From Oceanicaulis sp. MMSF_3324 (GTDB lineage: Bacteria; Pseudomonadota; Alphaproteobacteria; Caulobacterales; Maricaulaceae): 64,000 nucleotides of DNA. The stretch is taken from positions 101,344 to 165,343 of the forward strand of contig NZ_JASHIU010000007.1 of the NCBI RefSeq assembly GCF_030733545.1. The letters run 5' to 3'. How positions within the stretch are numbered: position 1 is the stretch's first letter; each line of letters begins with the position of its first letter. The translations under genes were made by a program, and so were the position numbers. Shown here piece after piece: positions 34,011 through 41,839 of the stretch. The notes beneath the pieces are model-generated. The model was given only the letters and a program-made list of their open reading frames with translations. It made no database searches and had not been told where the DNA came from.

Positions 34011-34457
34011 TCAGACAAGCAAGATCAGCACGGCGAGGGTTCCGCCAATCGCGAAGGCATCCTCGACCAGCGCCGCTTGCAGGTCAGATTTGAACCGTTT
34101 CGACAGGACATTGCGTGCGTAGGCGCAGCCATAGGCGCCGCCCGCAGCCCCCACTATGCCCGCGATGGCGGCGGGGATGCCGCCCAGGGCGGCGCCCGCA
34201 ACGGCGGCGGCGATCAGGCGCGCCAGCACGCCGCCGATCCGGGTGCGTGACGGGGTGCGCGGTTGCTTGTCGCCCCACAATTCAAGACCGGCCAGGGCGA
34301 TCAGGGGGATGAAGGCCCACCACTCGCTCAGCCAGGCGAAGGACTCAATCAACGGATCGGGCGCGATAACGAGCGCATAGCCGCTGACAAGCGCCAGCGC
34401 CATGAAGGTGCGTGCGCCCGTGAGTAACCCGAGCAACAGGGCTGCCAGTAGGATCAT
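34011..34457 (-). CDS. DUF4126-like membrane protein
   Basis: A 148-residue protein with four to five hydrophobic segments and glycine-rich helices (GIPAAIAGIVGAAGGAYGCAYARN). It opens with LLGLLTGARTFMALALVS, typical of DUF4126 proteins, whose function is unknown. It stands alone between the DJ-1 gene and the LytTR gene on the same strand; the 53-60 bp gaps do not show whether they are co-transcribed. Confidence 0.72.
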   Translation of the reverse strand: MILLAALLLGLLTGARTFMALALVSGYALVIAPDPLIESFAWLSEWWAFIPLIALAGLELWGDKQPRTPSRTRIGGVLARLIAAAVAGAALGGIPAAIAGIVGAAGGAYGCAYARNVLSKRFKSDLQAALVEDAFAIGGTLAVLILLV

Positions 34458-34517
34458 GTTCGGCCTGTCATCCGCTTTTGACTGACAGGCTAACGAGTGT
34501 CGTACGCGATGGTTCCC

Positions 34518-36059
34518 TTAGACGGGCTTGACCGCGTCGGGATCAGATAACGCGTTCTTGACCCGGGGCAGGATGCGGCGGCTGACCGGAACCTCGCCGC
34601 CCGCGCGCAGGATCAGGCGACCTCCGCCGCCCGGTTCACGCTCCAGCGTCTCGACATGGGCGGTATTGACGATATGAGAGCGATGCACGCGCAGGAAGGT
34701 GGGGGGCAATTGCGCTTCGAGCCGCGCCATAGTGAGGCTGTAGAGCACGCAGCGCCCGTCCTCGTAATGCAGCTCCACATAATCGCCGGCGCCCTGGATC
34801 CGGGTGATCTCCTGGGTGCGCACATAATCGGTGCGACCGCCGCTATCGAGTTGCAAGGTGGCGGGATCGGCCGCCTGTCGCGCCAGGGCGAGCGCGGCGT
34901 CCAGGGCTTCGGCGCGACGGGTTTCTGACAGGCGGATGCGTTGTTCGCGCAGCAAGGTCAGCGCCTGCTGGACAAACAGGGTGATCAGGAACAGGCCGGC
35001 CAGCCAGAACAGGTGAAAGTCGATGAAGGCGCTGTGGGTGAACACCGCGATGAGCGCAGCAAGGGCGAATGCGCCGGCAAAAGCCAGTGCATCCCGACGG
35101 CCTTTCAGGCCCTGATAGCCGCAAAGCAGGGCGCACAGCGCCAGGGCCAGCGCAAGCACCGCCCAGGTCTTGCCGTCAAAGCCCCGGGTCAGGAACACAG
35201 GGAGCAGCAAAACCAGCCCGCCGGCGCCGAGCGCGGCGAGACGGGTCCTGAGCGCCAGCGCAGTGAACCGCTTGAGCGCGAAGGCGATCAGGCTGAGCGA
35301 GGTGAGCAGGGCGCTGGCGACGATGCCGACCAGTCGGATGTCATGAAGAGGATAGGGGTAGCTGATCAGCCCGCGCGCCGCTTCTATCAACAATTGCGCG
35401 CCGAGCGCGGCGCTCAGAATGGCGAGGATGACGGCTTCCTCGCGGTCCTCGGCTCTCGCCGCCATGGCGGCGAACACCAGAACGCCGAGCGCAAAAACGC
35501 CGAACATGATCAGGCTGCGCCAGTAATGGCTGAGAATGCGATCCGTCGGAGAGCCGTATTCGGCCAGGAACGCGCCCTGCATGGGAGCGGTCAGGGTCAG
35601 GAACCCATGATGGGAGGACATCTGAAAGGTCAGCGTGTTCTCCCCGACCCGGAACAAGTCTCTGGGGGCGTGGGCGGCGTAGTCGATCAGGCCGGGATTT
35701 TCCTCGGCGGCCGAGGCGCCGGGGATGCCGTTCGTCCCGATCCGGACGCTATTGAGATGGATGTCGCTGGCGGCGAGCCCAGACAGGTAGACCCCTTTGG
35801 GTCCCGGCGAGTCGATCCAGGCGCGGTCCAGGAAGACTTGGGTGCGTACCCAGAGATGCCGGCCCTGCGGGTCGAGATCGTAAAAACGCAGGATTTCACA
35901 ATCCGCCGCGGAGAAGTCGGGCGGGCCCTGTGTCCCGCTCGCGGCCGGGCAGGCCGTGAAGGGCGCGTCCGTCAGGCTGATTGTGTGTTGGCCCCAGGCG
36001 GCGCCCTGCGCCAGCACGGTGAGCGCCAGGGCGCAAAGGATCAGGACAATTCGGGTCAT
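34518..36059 (-). CDS. Membrane-bound LytTR-family transcriptional regulator
   Basis: A 513-residue protein. A signal peptide (residues 1-23, ending AAWGQ) is followed by an extracytoplasmic beta-rich domain of about 170 residues, then seven or so membrane segments (about 190-390). The cytoplasmic C-terminus from about 410 is a LytTR DNA-binding domain: GRTDYVRTQEITRIQGAGDYVELHYEDG and FLRVHRSHIVNTAHVETL. The sensor and DNA-binding parts are thus in one polypeptide. ATG 36059 is chosen for its signal peptide. It is divergent from the hydrolase at 36185, its most likely target. Confidence 0.85.
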   Translation of the reverse strand: MTRIVLILCALALTVLAQGAAWGQHTISLTDAPFTACPAASGTQGPPDFSAADCEILRFYDLDPQGRHLWVRTQVFLDRAWIDSPGPKGVYLSGLAASDIHLNSVRIGTNGIPGASAAEENPGLIDYAAHAPRDLFRVGENTLTFQMSSHHGFLTLTAPMQGAFLAEYGSPTDRILSHYWRSLIMFGVFALGVLVFAAMAARAEDREEAVILAILSAALGAQLLIEAARGLISYPYPLHDIRLVGIVASALLTSLSLIAFALKRFTALALRTRLAALGAGGLVLLLPVFLTRGFDGKTWAVLALALALCALLCGYQGLKGRRDALAFAGAFALAALIAVFTHSAFIDFHLFWLAGLFLITLFVQQALTLLREQRIRLSETRRAEALDAALALARQAADPATLQLDSGGRTDYVRTQEITRIQGAGDYVELHYEDGRCVLYSLTMARLEAQLPPTFLRVHRSHIVNTAHVETLEREPGGGGRLILRAGGEVPVSRRILPRVKNALSDPDAVKPV

Positions 36060-36184
36060 CTTGCAGTCAGGGTCAGGGGCGCCATTCGTCGATCCGACCG
36101 CGCCGTTCACCGATAGGCGCCTGACGAAGCCGGGACATGGAACAACCATGCCGGATGTCCCGCCGCAAGAGCGGGAGGCCAATT

Positions 36185-37633
36185 ATGGAGACAATCATGC
36201 GGTCAGGACTTCTCTCCCTCATCCCCGCTATCGCGCTCGTCGGCGCCGCTTCGGCGGAAGAGCCCATCACCTTCACCAGCCAAGAGGGCGCGTCGGTCGA
36301 TGCCTTTCAGGGCGCGTTCACGGTGCCCGAGGATCGCAGCAATCCGGACAGCCGGATGATCGAGATCGGCTATGTGCGGTTTCCCGCGCTCGACGGCGCG
36401 GACGGCGCTCCGATTGTCTATCTCGCCGGCGGGCCGGGCGGCTCGGGCACCGGCACGGCGCGCGCGCAGCGCTTCGAGCTGTTCATGCAGATGCGTCAGC
36501 ATGGCGATGTGATCGCCTTTGACCAGCGCGGCACGGGCCTGTCGAGCAATGACTTGCCCAGCTGCGTGTCCCATGTGGCCGTGCCGGAAACCGAACCCAC
36601 CACGGATGCCGAGTTCGCGGACGCCTATCGTCAGGCTGCGCTGGAATGCCGGGTGTTCTGGCATGAGCAAGGTGTGGAGATCGACGGTTACACCACGGCG
36701 CAGAGCGTTGAGGACATTTCCGATCTGCGCGCCCATCTGGGCGCAGAACAGGTGACGCTGTGGGGCATTTCCTATGGCACGCACCTGGCCATGGCGGCGC
36801 TCAAGACGATACCGGACGAGATCGATCGCGCCATTCTGGCCAGCGCGGAAGGGCTCGATCAGACCGTCAAACTGCCATCACAGACAGAGGCTTATATTGA
36901 AAGGCTGCAGGCGGCTGTGAACACCCAGCCGGCGGCGGCTGCGACCTATCCCGATATTGCGGGCCTGATGGCGCGGGTGCATGCCAAGCTCGAGGCCGAG
37001 CCCATGATGATTCAGGTGCAGACCCGTGAGGGCGTACATCCGTTCTTGCTGCAACGCCGGGATCTGCAACAGATGGCGTCCGGTCTGATCTCGGATCCGG
37101 GCTTTGCGGCGATCGTGCTCGCCATGTATGCCGAGATTGACCAGGCGGACAGCGCCTTCATCGCGTCCGGGATCGTGGGACGCTTCTACGAGCTGGGCCA
37201 GCCGATCATCTTGCGCCCGATGTCCACCGCCATGGACCTGGCGTCGGGGATCAGCGAGGCGCGCCTGACCCGGGTTGAACACGAAGCGCGGACATCGCTT
37301 CTGGGCGCCTATCTGAACTTTCCGATGCCCCAGCTGAACGGGGTGTGGAGCGGTTTCGGACTGGATGACGATTTCCGTGCAGCCCCTGTCGGCGATACGC
37401 CCATCCTGCTCCTGTCGGGCACGCTCGATGGCCGCACCTATCCCGACAGCCAGCGCGAGGCGCTGTCCGGCATGGCGAATGTGGATTGGGTGATCGTCGA
37501 GAATGCAGGACACAACCTGTTCATGACGACGCCGGAGGTGCACGCCGTCATGCACCGCTTCATGGCTGGGGAGACGGTGGACGGGGAGCGCATCATCGCG
37601 CCACTGCCCGATCTCACAGACCTGCCGTTCTAG
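36185..37633 (+). CDS. Periplasmic alpha/beta hydrolase (peptidase S33-like)
   Basis: A 482-residue secreted alpha/beta hydrolase resembling tripeptidyl aminopeptidase and proline iminopeptidase relatives. A signal peptide ends near residue 24 (GAASAEE). The oxyanion motif GGPGGSG and RGTGLSS precede the nucleophile elbow GISYGTH with Ser196. The catalytic acid probably lies in GTLDGRTYP and the histidine in NAGHNLF near the C-terminus. ATG 36185 has GGGAGG upstream; ATG 36197 also has a ribosome binding site. The substrate, peptide or ester, is not known. It is flanked by two membrane-bound regulators. Confidence 0.87.
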   Translation: METIMRSGLLSLIPAIALVGAASAEEPITFTSQEGASVDAFQGAFTVPEDRSNPDSRMIEIGYVRFPALDGADGAPIVYLAGGPGGSGTGTARAQRFELFMQMRQHGDVIAFDQRGTGLSSNDLPSCVSHVAVPETEPTTDAEFADAYRQAALECRVFWHEQGVEIDGYTTAQSVEDISDLRAHLGAEQVTLWGISYGTHLAMAALKTIPDEIDRAILASAEGLDQTVKLPSQTEAYIERLQAAVNTQPAAAATYPDIAGLMARVHAKLEAEPMMIQVQTREGVHPFLLQRRDLQQMASGLISDPGFAAIVLAMYAEIDQADSAFIASGIVGRFYELGQPIILRPMSTAMDLASGISEARLTRVEHEARTSLLGAYLNFPMPQLNGVWSGFGLDDDFRAAPVGDTPILLLSGTLDGRTYPDSQREALSGMANVDWVIVENAGHNLFMTTPEVHAVMHRFMAGETVDGERIIAPLPDLTDLPF

Positions 37634-37640
37634 GCGCTGT

Positions 37641-37666
37641 CCGGCCGGGTTCGAGGACCCGGCCGG
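37641..37666 (+). terminator. Hairpin terminator after the S33-like hydrolase
   Basis: CCGGCCGGGT at 37641-37650 pairs perfectly with ACCCGGCCGG at 37657-37666 around TCGAGG, followed by ATTCTCC. The stem is strong but the T tract is poor. Confidence 0.65.
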
Positions 37667-37757
37667 ATTCTCCCGGGCGGGCTGCAATGCGGTGATTGCC
37701 AGCCCATCTGATCGCCGCCACTCTTCGGCCCTTCTTGGATGGCGGGACGGCTTGGAA

Positions 37758-38903
37758 ATGATCGAGCTCTGGGTGCAGTTCATTTCAGCCGGTGCGGCGG
37801 GTATCGCGCTGTTTGCGGCGCTCCAGCTGTGGTTGCTGGACCGTCGAGAAACCAACACTCACCCACGGCACGCGCGTAAGGCGCTGGCCGCGTTTCTGGT
37901 CCTGAGCGCGCTGTCCGGACTGGAGTTGCTGTTCGAGCAGTCAGGCCTATACGAGCATGCGCCTGCGCTTGTTGGGGTCCTGTGGCCCTTCCGGCTGTTT
38001 TATGGGCCGGTTCTGTTGATCTATGTGCTGGACATGACGCGCCCGCCCCAGGCGGTCTGGCCTGCTCGACTGAGTATTCTTGTCTGGGGTCCGGCGCTGG
38101 CCGCCTTTGTCGCGAGCCTGAGTTTCTTTGTGTTGCCCGGCGCCATTCGCCACAGCGTGTACGGGCTGAGCGAGGCTGAAAGTCCGCTCGCGTTTGTCGT
38201 GGTTGTGGCGTTCAGCGGCCTGTTCCTGCTGCTGACGCTGGGATATCTGGGCGTCGCGTTCTGGGTGCTGACCCGCAATCTCCAGACCGTTCGGCACATC
38301 TTTTCCAATATCGAGAACCGGACCCTGTCCTGGCTGCGCGCGGTTCTGTTGCTGATGCTGGCCGCGTGGGGCTGGGGTGCGATCAAGACCTTCCTGCCGG
38401 TTCCGATGATCTCGAATCCGGTCACCGATCTCGGCGATGCGCTCGTGGAGGGGCTCTGGATTGTGACGGTGGGGTTGTACGGCTTGTGGCAGAAGCCGGT
38501 CTATCAGGATCCGTCAGATGCGCCCCAGGCTGTGCAGCCAGTCGAGAAGTACGCGCGATCTGCGCTATCGGCTGAACGTCAGGCGCAAATCGCGGGGCGG
38601 CTCGAAGCCCTCATGCTCAAAGACAAGCTCTATCGCGATCCCATGTTGTCGCTGAGCACGCTGGCGTCGCGGCTTGCGGTGCGTCCCAACCATCTGTCTC
38701 AGAGCCTGAATGGCCATCTGGGCGTGAGCTTTTTTGACTATATCAACCGCTTGCGGGTGGAAGAGGCGGTGACGCGTATCGCCCGGACGTCTGACCCCCT
38801 GCTGACGATCGCCTATGATGTGGGTTTCAACTCGCGCTCCACCTTCAACCTCGCCGTCAGGAAGGTGACCGGGCAGCCGCCGAGCGCGTTTCGCGACAGC
38901 TGA
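37758..38903 (+). CDS. Membrane-tethered AraC-type regulator
   Basis: A 381-residue protein with about seven membrane segments in the first 260 residues (first segment LWVQFISAGAAGIALFAALQLWLL) and a cytoplasmic AraC helix-turn-helix domain from about 285 (LEALMLKDKLYRDPMLSLSTLASRLAVRPNHLSQSLN, then FFDYINRLRVEEAVTRI and IAYDVGFNSRSTFNLAVRKVTGQPPSAFR). ATG 37758 (MIELWVQF) is preferred to the GTG at 37692. The layout matches membrane-linked AraC proteins that sense envelope signals. Inverted and direct repeats follow before the MipA-type gene, a likely target. Confidence 0.83.
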   Translation: MIELWVQFISAGAAGIALFAALQLWLLDRRETNTHPRHARKALAAFLVLSALSGLELLFEQSGLYEHAPALVGVLWPFRLFYGPVLLIYVLDMTRPPQAVWPARLSILVWGPALAAFVASLSFFVLPGAIRHSVYGLSEAESPLAFVVVVAFSGLFLLLTLGYLGVAFWVLTRNLQTVRHIFSNIENRTLSWLRAVLLLMLAAWGWGAIKTFLPVPMISNPVTDLGDALVEGLWIVTVGLYGLWQKPVYQDPSDAPQAVQPVEKYARSALSAERQAQIAGRLEALMLKDKLYRDPMLSLSTLASRLAVRPNHLSQSLNGHLGVSFFDYINRLRVEEAVTRIARTSDPLLTIAYDVGFNSRSTFNLAVRKVTGQPPSAFRDS

Positions 38904-38906
38904 GCC

Positions 38907-38932
38907 GTGTCCGACCCGTCCCGTTCGGACAC
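38907..38932. promoter_or_regulatory. Inverted repeat after the AraC-type gene
   Basis: GTGTCCGA at 38907-38914 is mirrored by TCGGACAC at 38925-38932 with a ten-base gap. No T tract follows, so it may be an operator of the downstream outer-membrane gene rather than a terminator. A related half-site GATCGGACGC occurs at about 38954. Confidence 0.4.
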
Positions 38933-38989
38933 CGCACAGGTCTGATCGTGCCCGATCGGACGCTTGCCGGATGCAGTCTTGATAGAGCC

Positions 38990-39025
38990 GACATGTCATC
39001 TCCCCCAATATAAGAGACATGTCAT
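38990..39025 (+). repeat. Two direct copies of GACATGTCAT before the MipA-type gene
   Basis: GACATGTCAT occurs at 38990-38999 and again at 39016-39025, 26 bp apart, each holding the 8-bp palindrome GACATGTC. The second copy overlaps the ATG (39024) and, continuing into coding sequence, forms the perfect palindrome TGTCATGACA (39020-39029). Spacing of about two and a half turns fits cooperative regulator binding, but the second site overlapping the start codon could also block translation. Confidence 0.45.
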
Positions 39026-39812
39026 GACAAAACTCCTGACGGGCGCCGCCCTTGTTCTGGCGGCGGTCGCTCTGCCTGCTTCCGCTTCCGCCCAGTCTGA
39101 TGAGCGCGCGCCTGGACGCGTCCTCATGCTTGGCGCGGGCGCTTATGCCGTCACCAATCCGTATGAAAGCGCGAAGGATGATGTGGCGCTGGGCGGATTG
39201 CCCTTGTTCGTGTTCCAGCAGGGACGCCTCAATATCGATCTGAGCGGGCTGAGCTGGACGGCTCTGGATGGCGGAGCGGTGCAGCTTCATGCCCGCATCA
39301 GCCCGCGCATTCCACTTGTCGATCCGGATGAGACCGAGCTCTTTGACCATCTCGACCGCGATGTCGGCGTGGATGCCGGCTTCCGGCTCAGCCTGGATCA
39401 GGGCGCCTTCAGCGTCAGCGCGGAATACCTGGTTGATATCAGTGATCAGTCTGGCGGCCAGTCGGTGGATCTGGCCATGGGCTGGCGCGTGGCCGCCACG
39501 CGGAAGCTGGAGCTTGAAGCCTCCGCTGGCGCGGTCTGGAGTGATGCGGACCTGTCCACCTGGTTGTATGGGATCGGGCGCAATGAGGCCCAGAATGGAC
39601 GGGTTTACGAGTTCGGCGAGACGCCTGGCGCGCCCTCGGGCGGGGTCTGGACGCCGAATCTGGGGCTTCAGGCTCGCTATCAACTGACCGAGCGGACCGT
39701 CTTGATCGGCGGCGTGGAAGCGGATTTCTACAGCTCTGATGTCACCGACAGCCCGCTCATGGCGGATGACAGCTCGGCCGGGCTGTTTCTTGGCGTCATG
39801 CGCCGGTTCTGA
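39024..39812 (+). CDS. MipA/OmpV-type outer-membrane protein
   Basis: A 262-residue secreted barrel protein. The signal peptide ends ASASAQ (residue 24). The mature part has repeated amphipathic strands (LGAGAYAVTNPYESAKDD, LGLQARYQLTERTVLIGGVEADFY) and ends SSAGLFLGVMRRF with terminal Phe. It matches the MipA/OmpV family, whose members scaffold murein enzymes or act as small porins. ATG 39024 is inside the direct-repeat region. It follows the membrane-bound AraC gene on the same strand. Confidence 0.82.
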   Translation: MTKLLTGAALVLAAVALPASASAQSDERAPGRVLMLGAGAYAVTNPYESAKDDVALGGLPLFVFQQGRLNIDLSGLSWTALDGGAVQLHARISPRIPLVDPDETELFDHLDRDVGVDAGFRLSLDQGAFSVSAEYLVDISDQSGGQSVDLAMGWRVAATRKLELEASAGAVWSDADLSTWLYGIGRNEAQNGRVYEFGETPGAPSGGVWTPNLGLQARYQLTERTVLIGGVEADFYSSDVTDSPLMADDSSAGLFLGVMRRF

Positions 39813-39818
39813 TCCGGT

Positions 39819-39944
39819 ATGCGGCGTCGTGTAAACGGGCAGGGCGGCGCCAAGGCGCCGTTCCTGTCATTCGTCCTGCGCATGACCGAATGGGCGCTCG
39901 TGCTGATCTGGGTCGTGATCAACGGGGCGTCGGGTGCGGTTTGA
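39819..39944 (+). CDS. Possible 41-residue single-helix membrane peptide
   Basis: An open frame six bases after the MipA-type gene: a basic, glycine-containing N-terminus (MRRRVNGQGGAKAPF) then one hydrophobic helix (WALVLIWVVINGASGAV). It has no convincing ribosome binding site of its own and overlaps the end of the converging MerR gene by 26 bases. It could be translated by reinitiation after the barrel gene or could be chance. Treat as tentative. Confidence 0.22.
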   Translation: MRRRVNGQGGAKAPFLSFVLRMTEWALVLIWVVINGASGAV

Positions 39945-40362
39945 GCGGTGCGGGTTGAACCCGGGAGAGTGCGCCACGCGCCGCCGCATTCACAATGCGC
40001 TGGAATTTCGGACAGTCCATATGCCGCGGATGCGGACAGTCGGCGGCATGGCGCAGCCCGTCCCGCATGGCGGTGAGCCGCCTGATGGTCTGGTCGAGTT
40101 CGTCCGCCTTCGCCAACAGCCTGCCTCGCTCGATACGCGGCTCATCGGCCTCTCCGAACATGACCGCGATTTCGGACAGGCTGAAACCGGCCGCCTGTCC
40201 CAGGGCGATCAGGGCCAGACGTTCAATGATTGAAGGGTCAAACAGACGTTTCAGGCCCCGCCGACCAATGGCGCGGATCAGTCCGCGCTCCTCGTAATAG
40301 CGCAAGGTGGACGCGGGCAGGCCGGTCTGGCGCGCCACTTGGCTGATATCAAGATCGGGCAT
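39919..40362 (-). CDS. MerR-family transcriptional regulator with a cysteine-containing tail
   Basis: A 147-residue MerR-type regulator. The winged helix is at residues 4-70 (ISQVARQTGLPASTLRYYEERGLI, then LKRLFDPSIIERLALIALGQAAGFSLSEI), followed by the coiled-coil dimer helix. The C-terminus has CPHPRHMDCPKF, two cysteines at about 109 and 116 that may bind a metal or sense redox, though this is not the SoxR CxxCxC cluster. A MerR-type inverted repeat lies just upstream (40369-40388), shared with the divergent methyltransferase gene. Confidence 0.88.
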   Translation of the reverse strand: MPDLDISQVARQTGLPASTLRYYEERGLIRAIGRRGLKRLFDPSIIERLALIALGQAAGFSLSEIAVMFGEADEPRIERGRLLAKADELDQTIRRLTAMRDGLRHAADCPHPRHMDCPKFQRIVNAAARGALSRVQPAPLKPHPTPR

Positions 40363-40368
40363 GGCTTG

Positions 40369-40388
40369 ACCTCAAGTTCGCTTGAAGT
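40369..40388. promoter_or_regulatory. MerR-type operator between merR-like and methyltransferase genes
   Basis: ACCTCAAG at 40369-40376 and CTTGAAGT at 40381-40388 are inverted arms (one mismatch) around TTCG. TTGACC at 40366-40371 overlaps the left arm, as -35 elements do in MerR promoters. The sequence looks like the E. coli SoxR-box family (CCTCAAG...CTTGAGG), known from soxS. Autoregulation and control of the methyltransferase gene are inferred. I could not settle the -10 position. Confidence 0.65.
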
Positions 40389-40439
40389 GGCACCTTGCTC
40401 CTATTGCGAGTTGTTCGCAATTTCTTTTCAGGAGTTTTC

Positions 40440-41291
40440 ATGTCCAGCAGATACACTCACCCCCCGGACCAGACGCAGATCTGGAATGGACCGGCCGGAC
40501 GCGCCTGGGTCGAAGCCCAGAACGTTCTGGATGACATGTTTTCCGAGATCGCCGGTTATCTCGCTCAGCAAGCGGTCCAACTGGGCGCCAGACGCGTGCT
40601 CGACGTGGGCTGCGGCGCGGGCGCGACGACCTTGCAGATCGCTGAGGCGACAGGCGAATGTCTTGGGGTTGATATATCCGCGCCGCTGATCGAGCAGGCA
40701 CGTCAGCGCGCGGCCCGCTCTGGCGTCGCTGCCAAGTTCGTCCAGGACGATGCCCAGACCCATTGGTTCGAACAGGCCCGGTTCGATCTCGTCACCTCCC
40801 GGTTCGGTGTGATGTTCTTCAAGGACCCGGCCGCGGCCTTCGTCAATCTGCTGGGAGCGACGCGACCGGGCGGGGCGATGCGTCTGGTCGTCTGGCGCAG
40901 CGCGCGGGAGAACGGCTTTCTGACTGCGGCCGAGCGCGCCGCCGAGCACATGCTGCCGGAGCTGAACCGGCGTCAGGATGGAGCGGTCGGCCCCTTCGCC
41001 TTTGCCGATCCTGATGCGGTCCGTCCTCTGCTGGCTCACGCTGGCTGGCGCACTATCACGTTCGAGCCGGTGGACTTTCCTGCCTGTTTCGCCGCCAGCG
41101 CCCTGGAGCTGTACATGACGCGGCTGGGCGCGGTGGGGCTGGTATATCAGGAGCTCGAACCGGCGCTTCAGACGGCCTTGCTGGACTGTCTGCGCCAGGC
41201 TTACGCCCCGTATGTCGTTGAGGATCGCATCTGCTTTACGGCGAGCTGCTGGGTGATCAGCGCCGAGGCGCCAGAAAGCGCGTGTAGCTGA
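40440..41291 (+). CDS. Class I SAM-dependent methyltransferase
   Basis: A 283-residue Rossmann-fold methyltransferase. VLDVGCGAGATTLQIAEATG near residues 53-72 is motif I for SAM, GVDISAPLIEQAR is motif II, and FDLVTSRFGVMFFKDPAAAF is the post-motif region. The substrate is unknown. It starts immediately after a MerR operator region and overlaps the DUF2938-like gene (TGATG). Because MerR regulators answer to metals, drugs or oxidants, detoxification is plausible but unproven. Confidence 0.85.
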   Translation: MSSRYTHPPDQTQIWNGPAGRAWVEAQNVLDDMFSEIAGYLAQQAVQLGARRVLDVGCGAGATTLQIAEATGECLGVDISAPLIEQARQRAARSGVAAKFVQDDAQTHWFEQARFDLVTSRFGVMFFKDPAAAFVNLLGATRPGGAMRLVVWRSARENGFLTAAERAAEHMLPELNRRQDGAVGPFAFADPDAVRPLLAHAGWRTITFEPVDFPACFAASALELYMTRLGAVGLVYQELEPALQTALLDCLRQAYAPYVVEDRICFTASCWVISAEAPESACS

Positions 41292-41782
41292 TGTCGGGTC
41301 TGTTCATCGACAGTGTGGTCCTGGGGCTGGGCGCAAGCCTGATCATGGATGGCTGGGCTGTGGCGCGGTGGAGGCTGACTGGCGCGCCCATGCTCGATTA
41401 TGGCTGGCTTGCGCGATGGCTGGCGGGCGTGCCCGCAGGGCGGGTCAGTGTGAGCCCCGGGCAGGGCGCGCCGCTGACAGCCCTAGAGCGTTGGATTGGC
41501 TGGACGCTGCACTATGGGATCGGCGTATTCTACGCCGCGGTGTTCCTGGTGTTAGTGGGCGAAAGCTGGCGGTTCAGCCCCGATCCGGGGCCAGCGCTCG
41601 TCTATGGCGCGGTGACGTCGCTAGCGCCCTTTGTGATCCTGCAGCCCGCGCTGGGCCGGGGCGCCTTCGCATCGCTGACGCCTGCGCCCTGGATGGCGCG
41701 TGTGCAGACGGTCCTGACGCATCTGATTTTCGGAGCCGGGCTCTATTGGACGGCCCTGATCCTGACGATGCTCGGGCTTTGA
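41291..41782 (+). CDS. DUF2938-like membrane protein
   Basis: A 163-residue protein with about four hydrophobic segments, opening FIDSVVLGLGASLIMDGWAVARW, the characteristic start of DUF2938 proteins. GWTLHYGIGVFYAAVFLVLVG and THLIFGAGLYWTALILTML follow. Function is unknown. Its ATG overlaps the methyltransferase stop by one base, so the two are translationally coupled under the MerR operator. Confidence 0.75.
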   Translation: MSGLFIDSVVLGLGASLIMDGWAVARWRLTGAPMLDYGWLARWLAGVPAGRVSVSPGQGAPLTALERWIGWTLHYGIGVFYAAVFLVLVGESWRFSPDPGPALVYGAVTSLAPFVILQPALGRGAFASLTPAPWMARVQTVLTHLIFGAGLYWTALILTMLGL

Positions 41783-41790
41783 ATGCAAAA

Positions 41791-41813
41791 CGGGCGGCTC
41801 GATGAGCCGCCCG
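41791..41813. terminator. Terminator between convergent genes
   Basis: CGGGCGGCTC at 41791-41800 pairs perfectly with GAGCCGCCCG at 41804-41813 around GAT. AAAA to the left is a T tract on the minus strand, so it best terminates the M3 peptidase transcript, and the right side (CCTTGTCTTGT) may serve the plus strand. Confidence 0.8.
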
Positions 41814-41839
41814 CCTTGTCTTGTCGCACTGAGGTCGGC

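Noticed and set aside
34941..36116. Plus-strand frame opposite the LytTR regulator
   Set aside because: Rich in Gln, Glu, Arg and Gly with no hydrophobic core; the opposite frame gives signal peptide, helices and a LytTR domain.
37692..37757. GTG 37692 as the start of the AraC-type gene
   Set aside because: The added residues are hydrophilic and unrelated; ATG 37758 puts the first membrane helix at the N-terminus.
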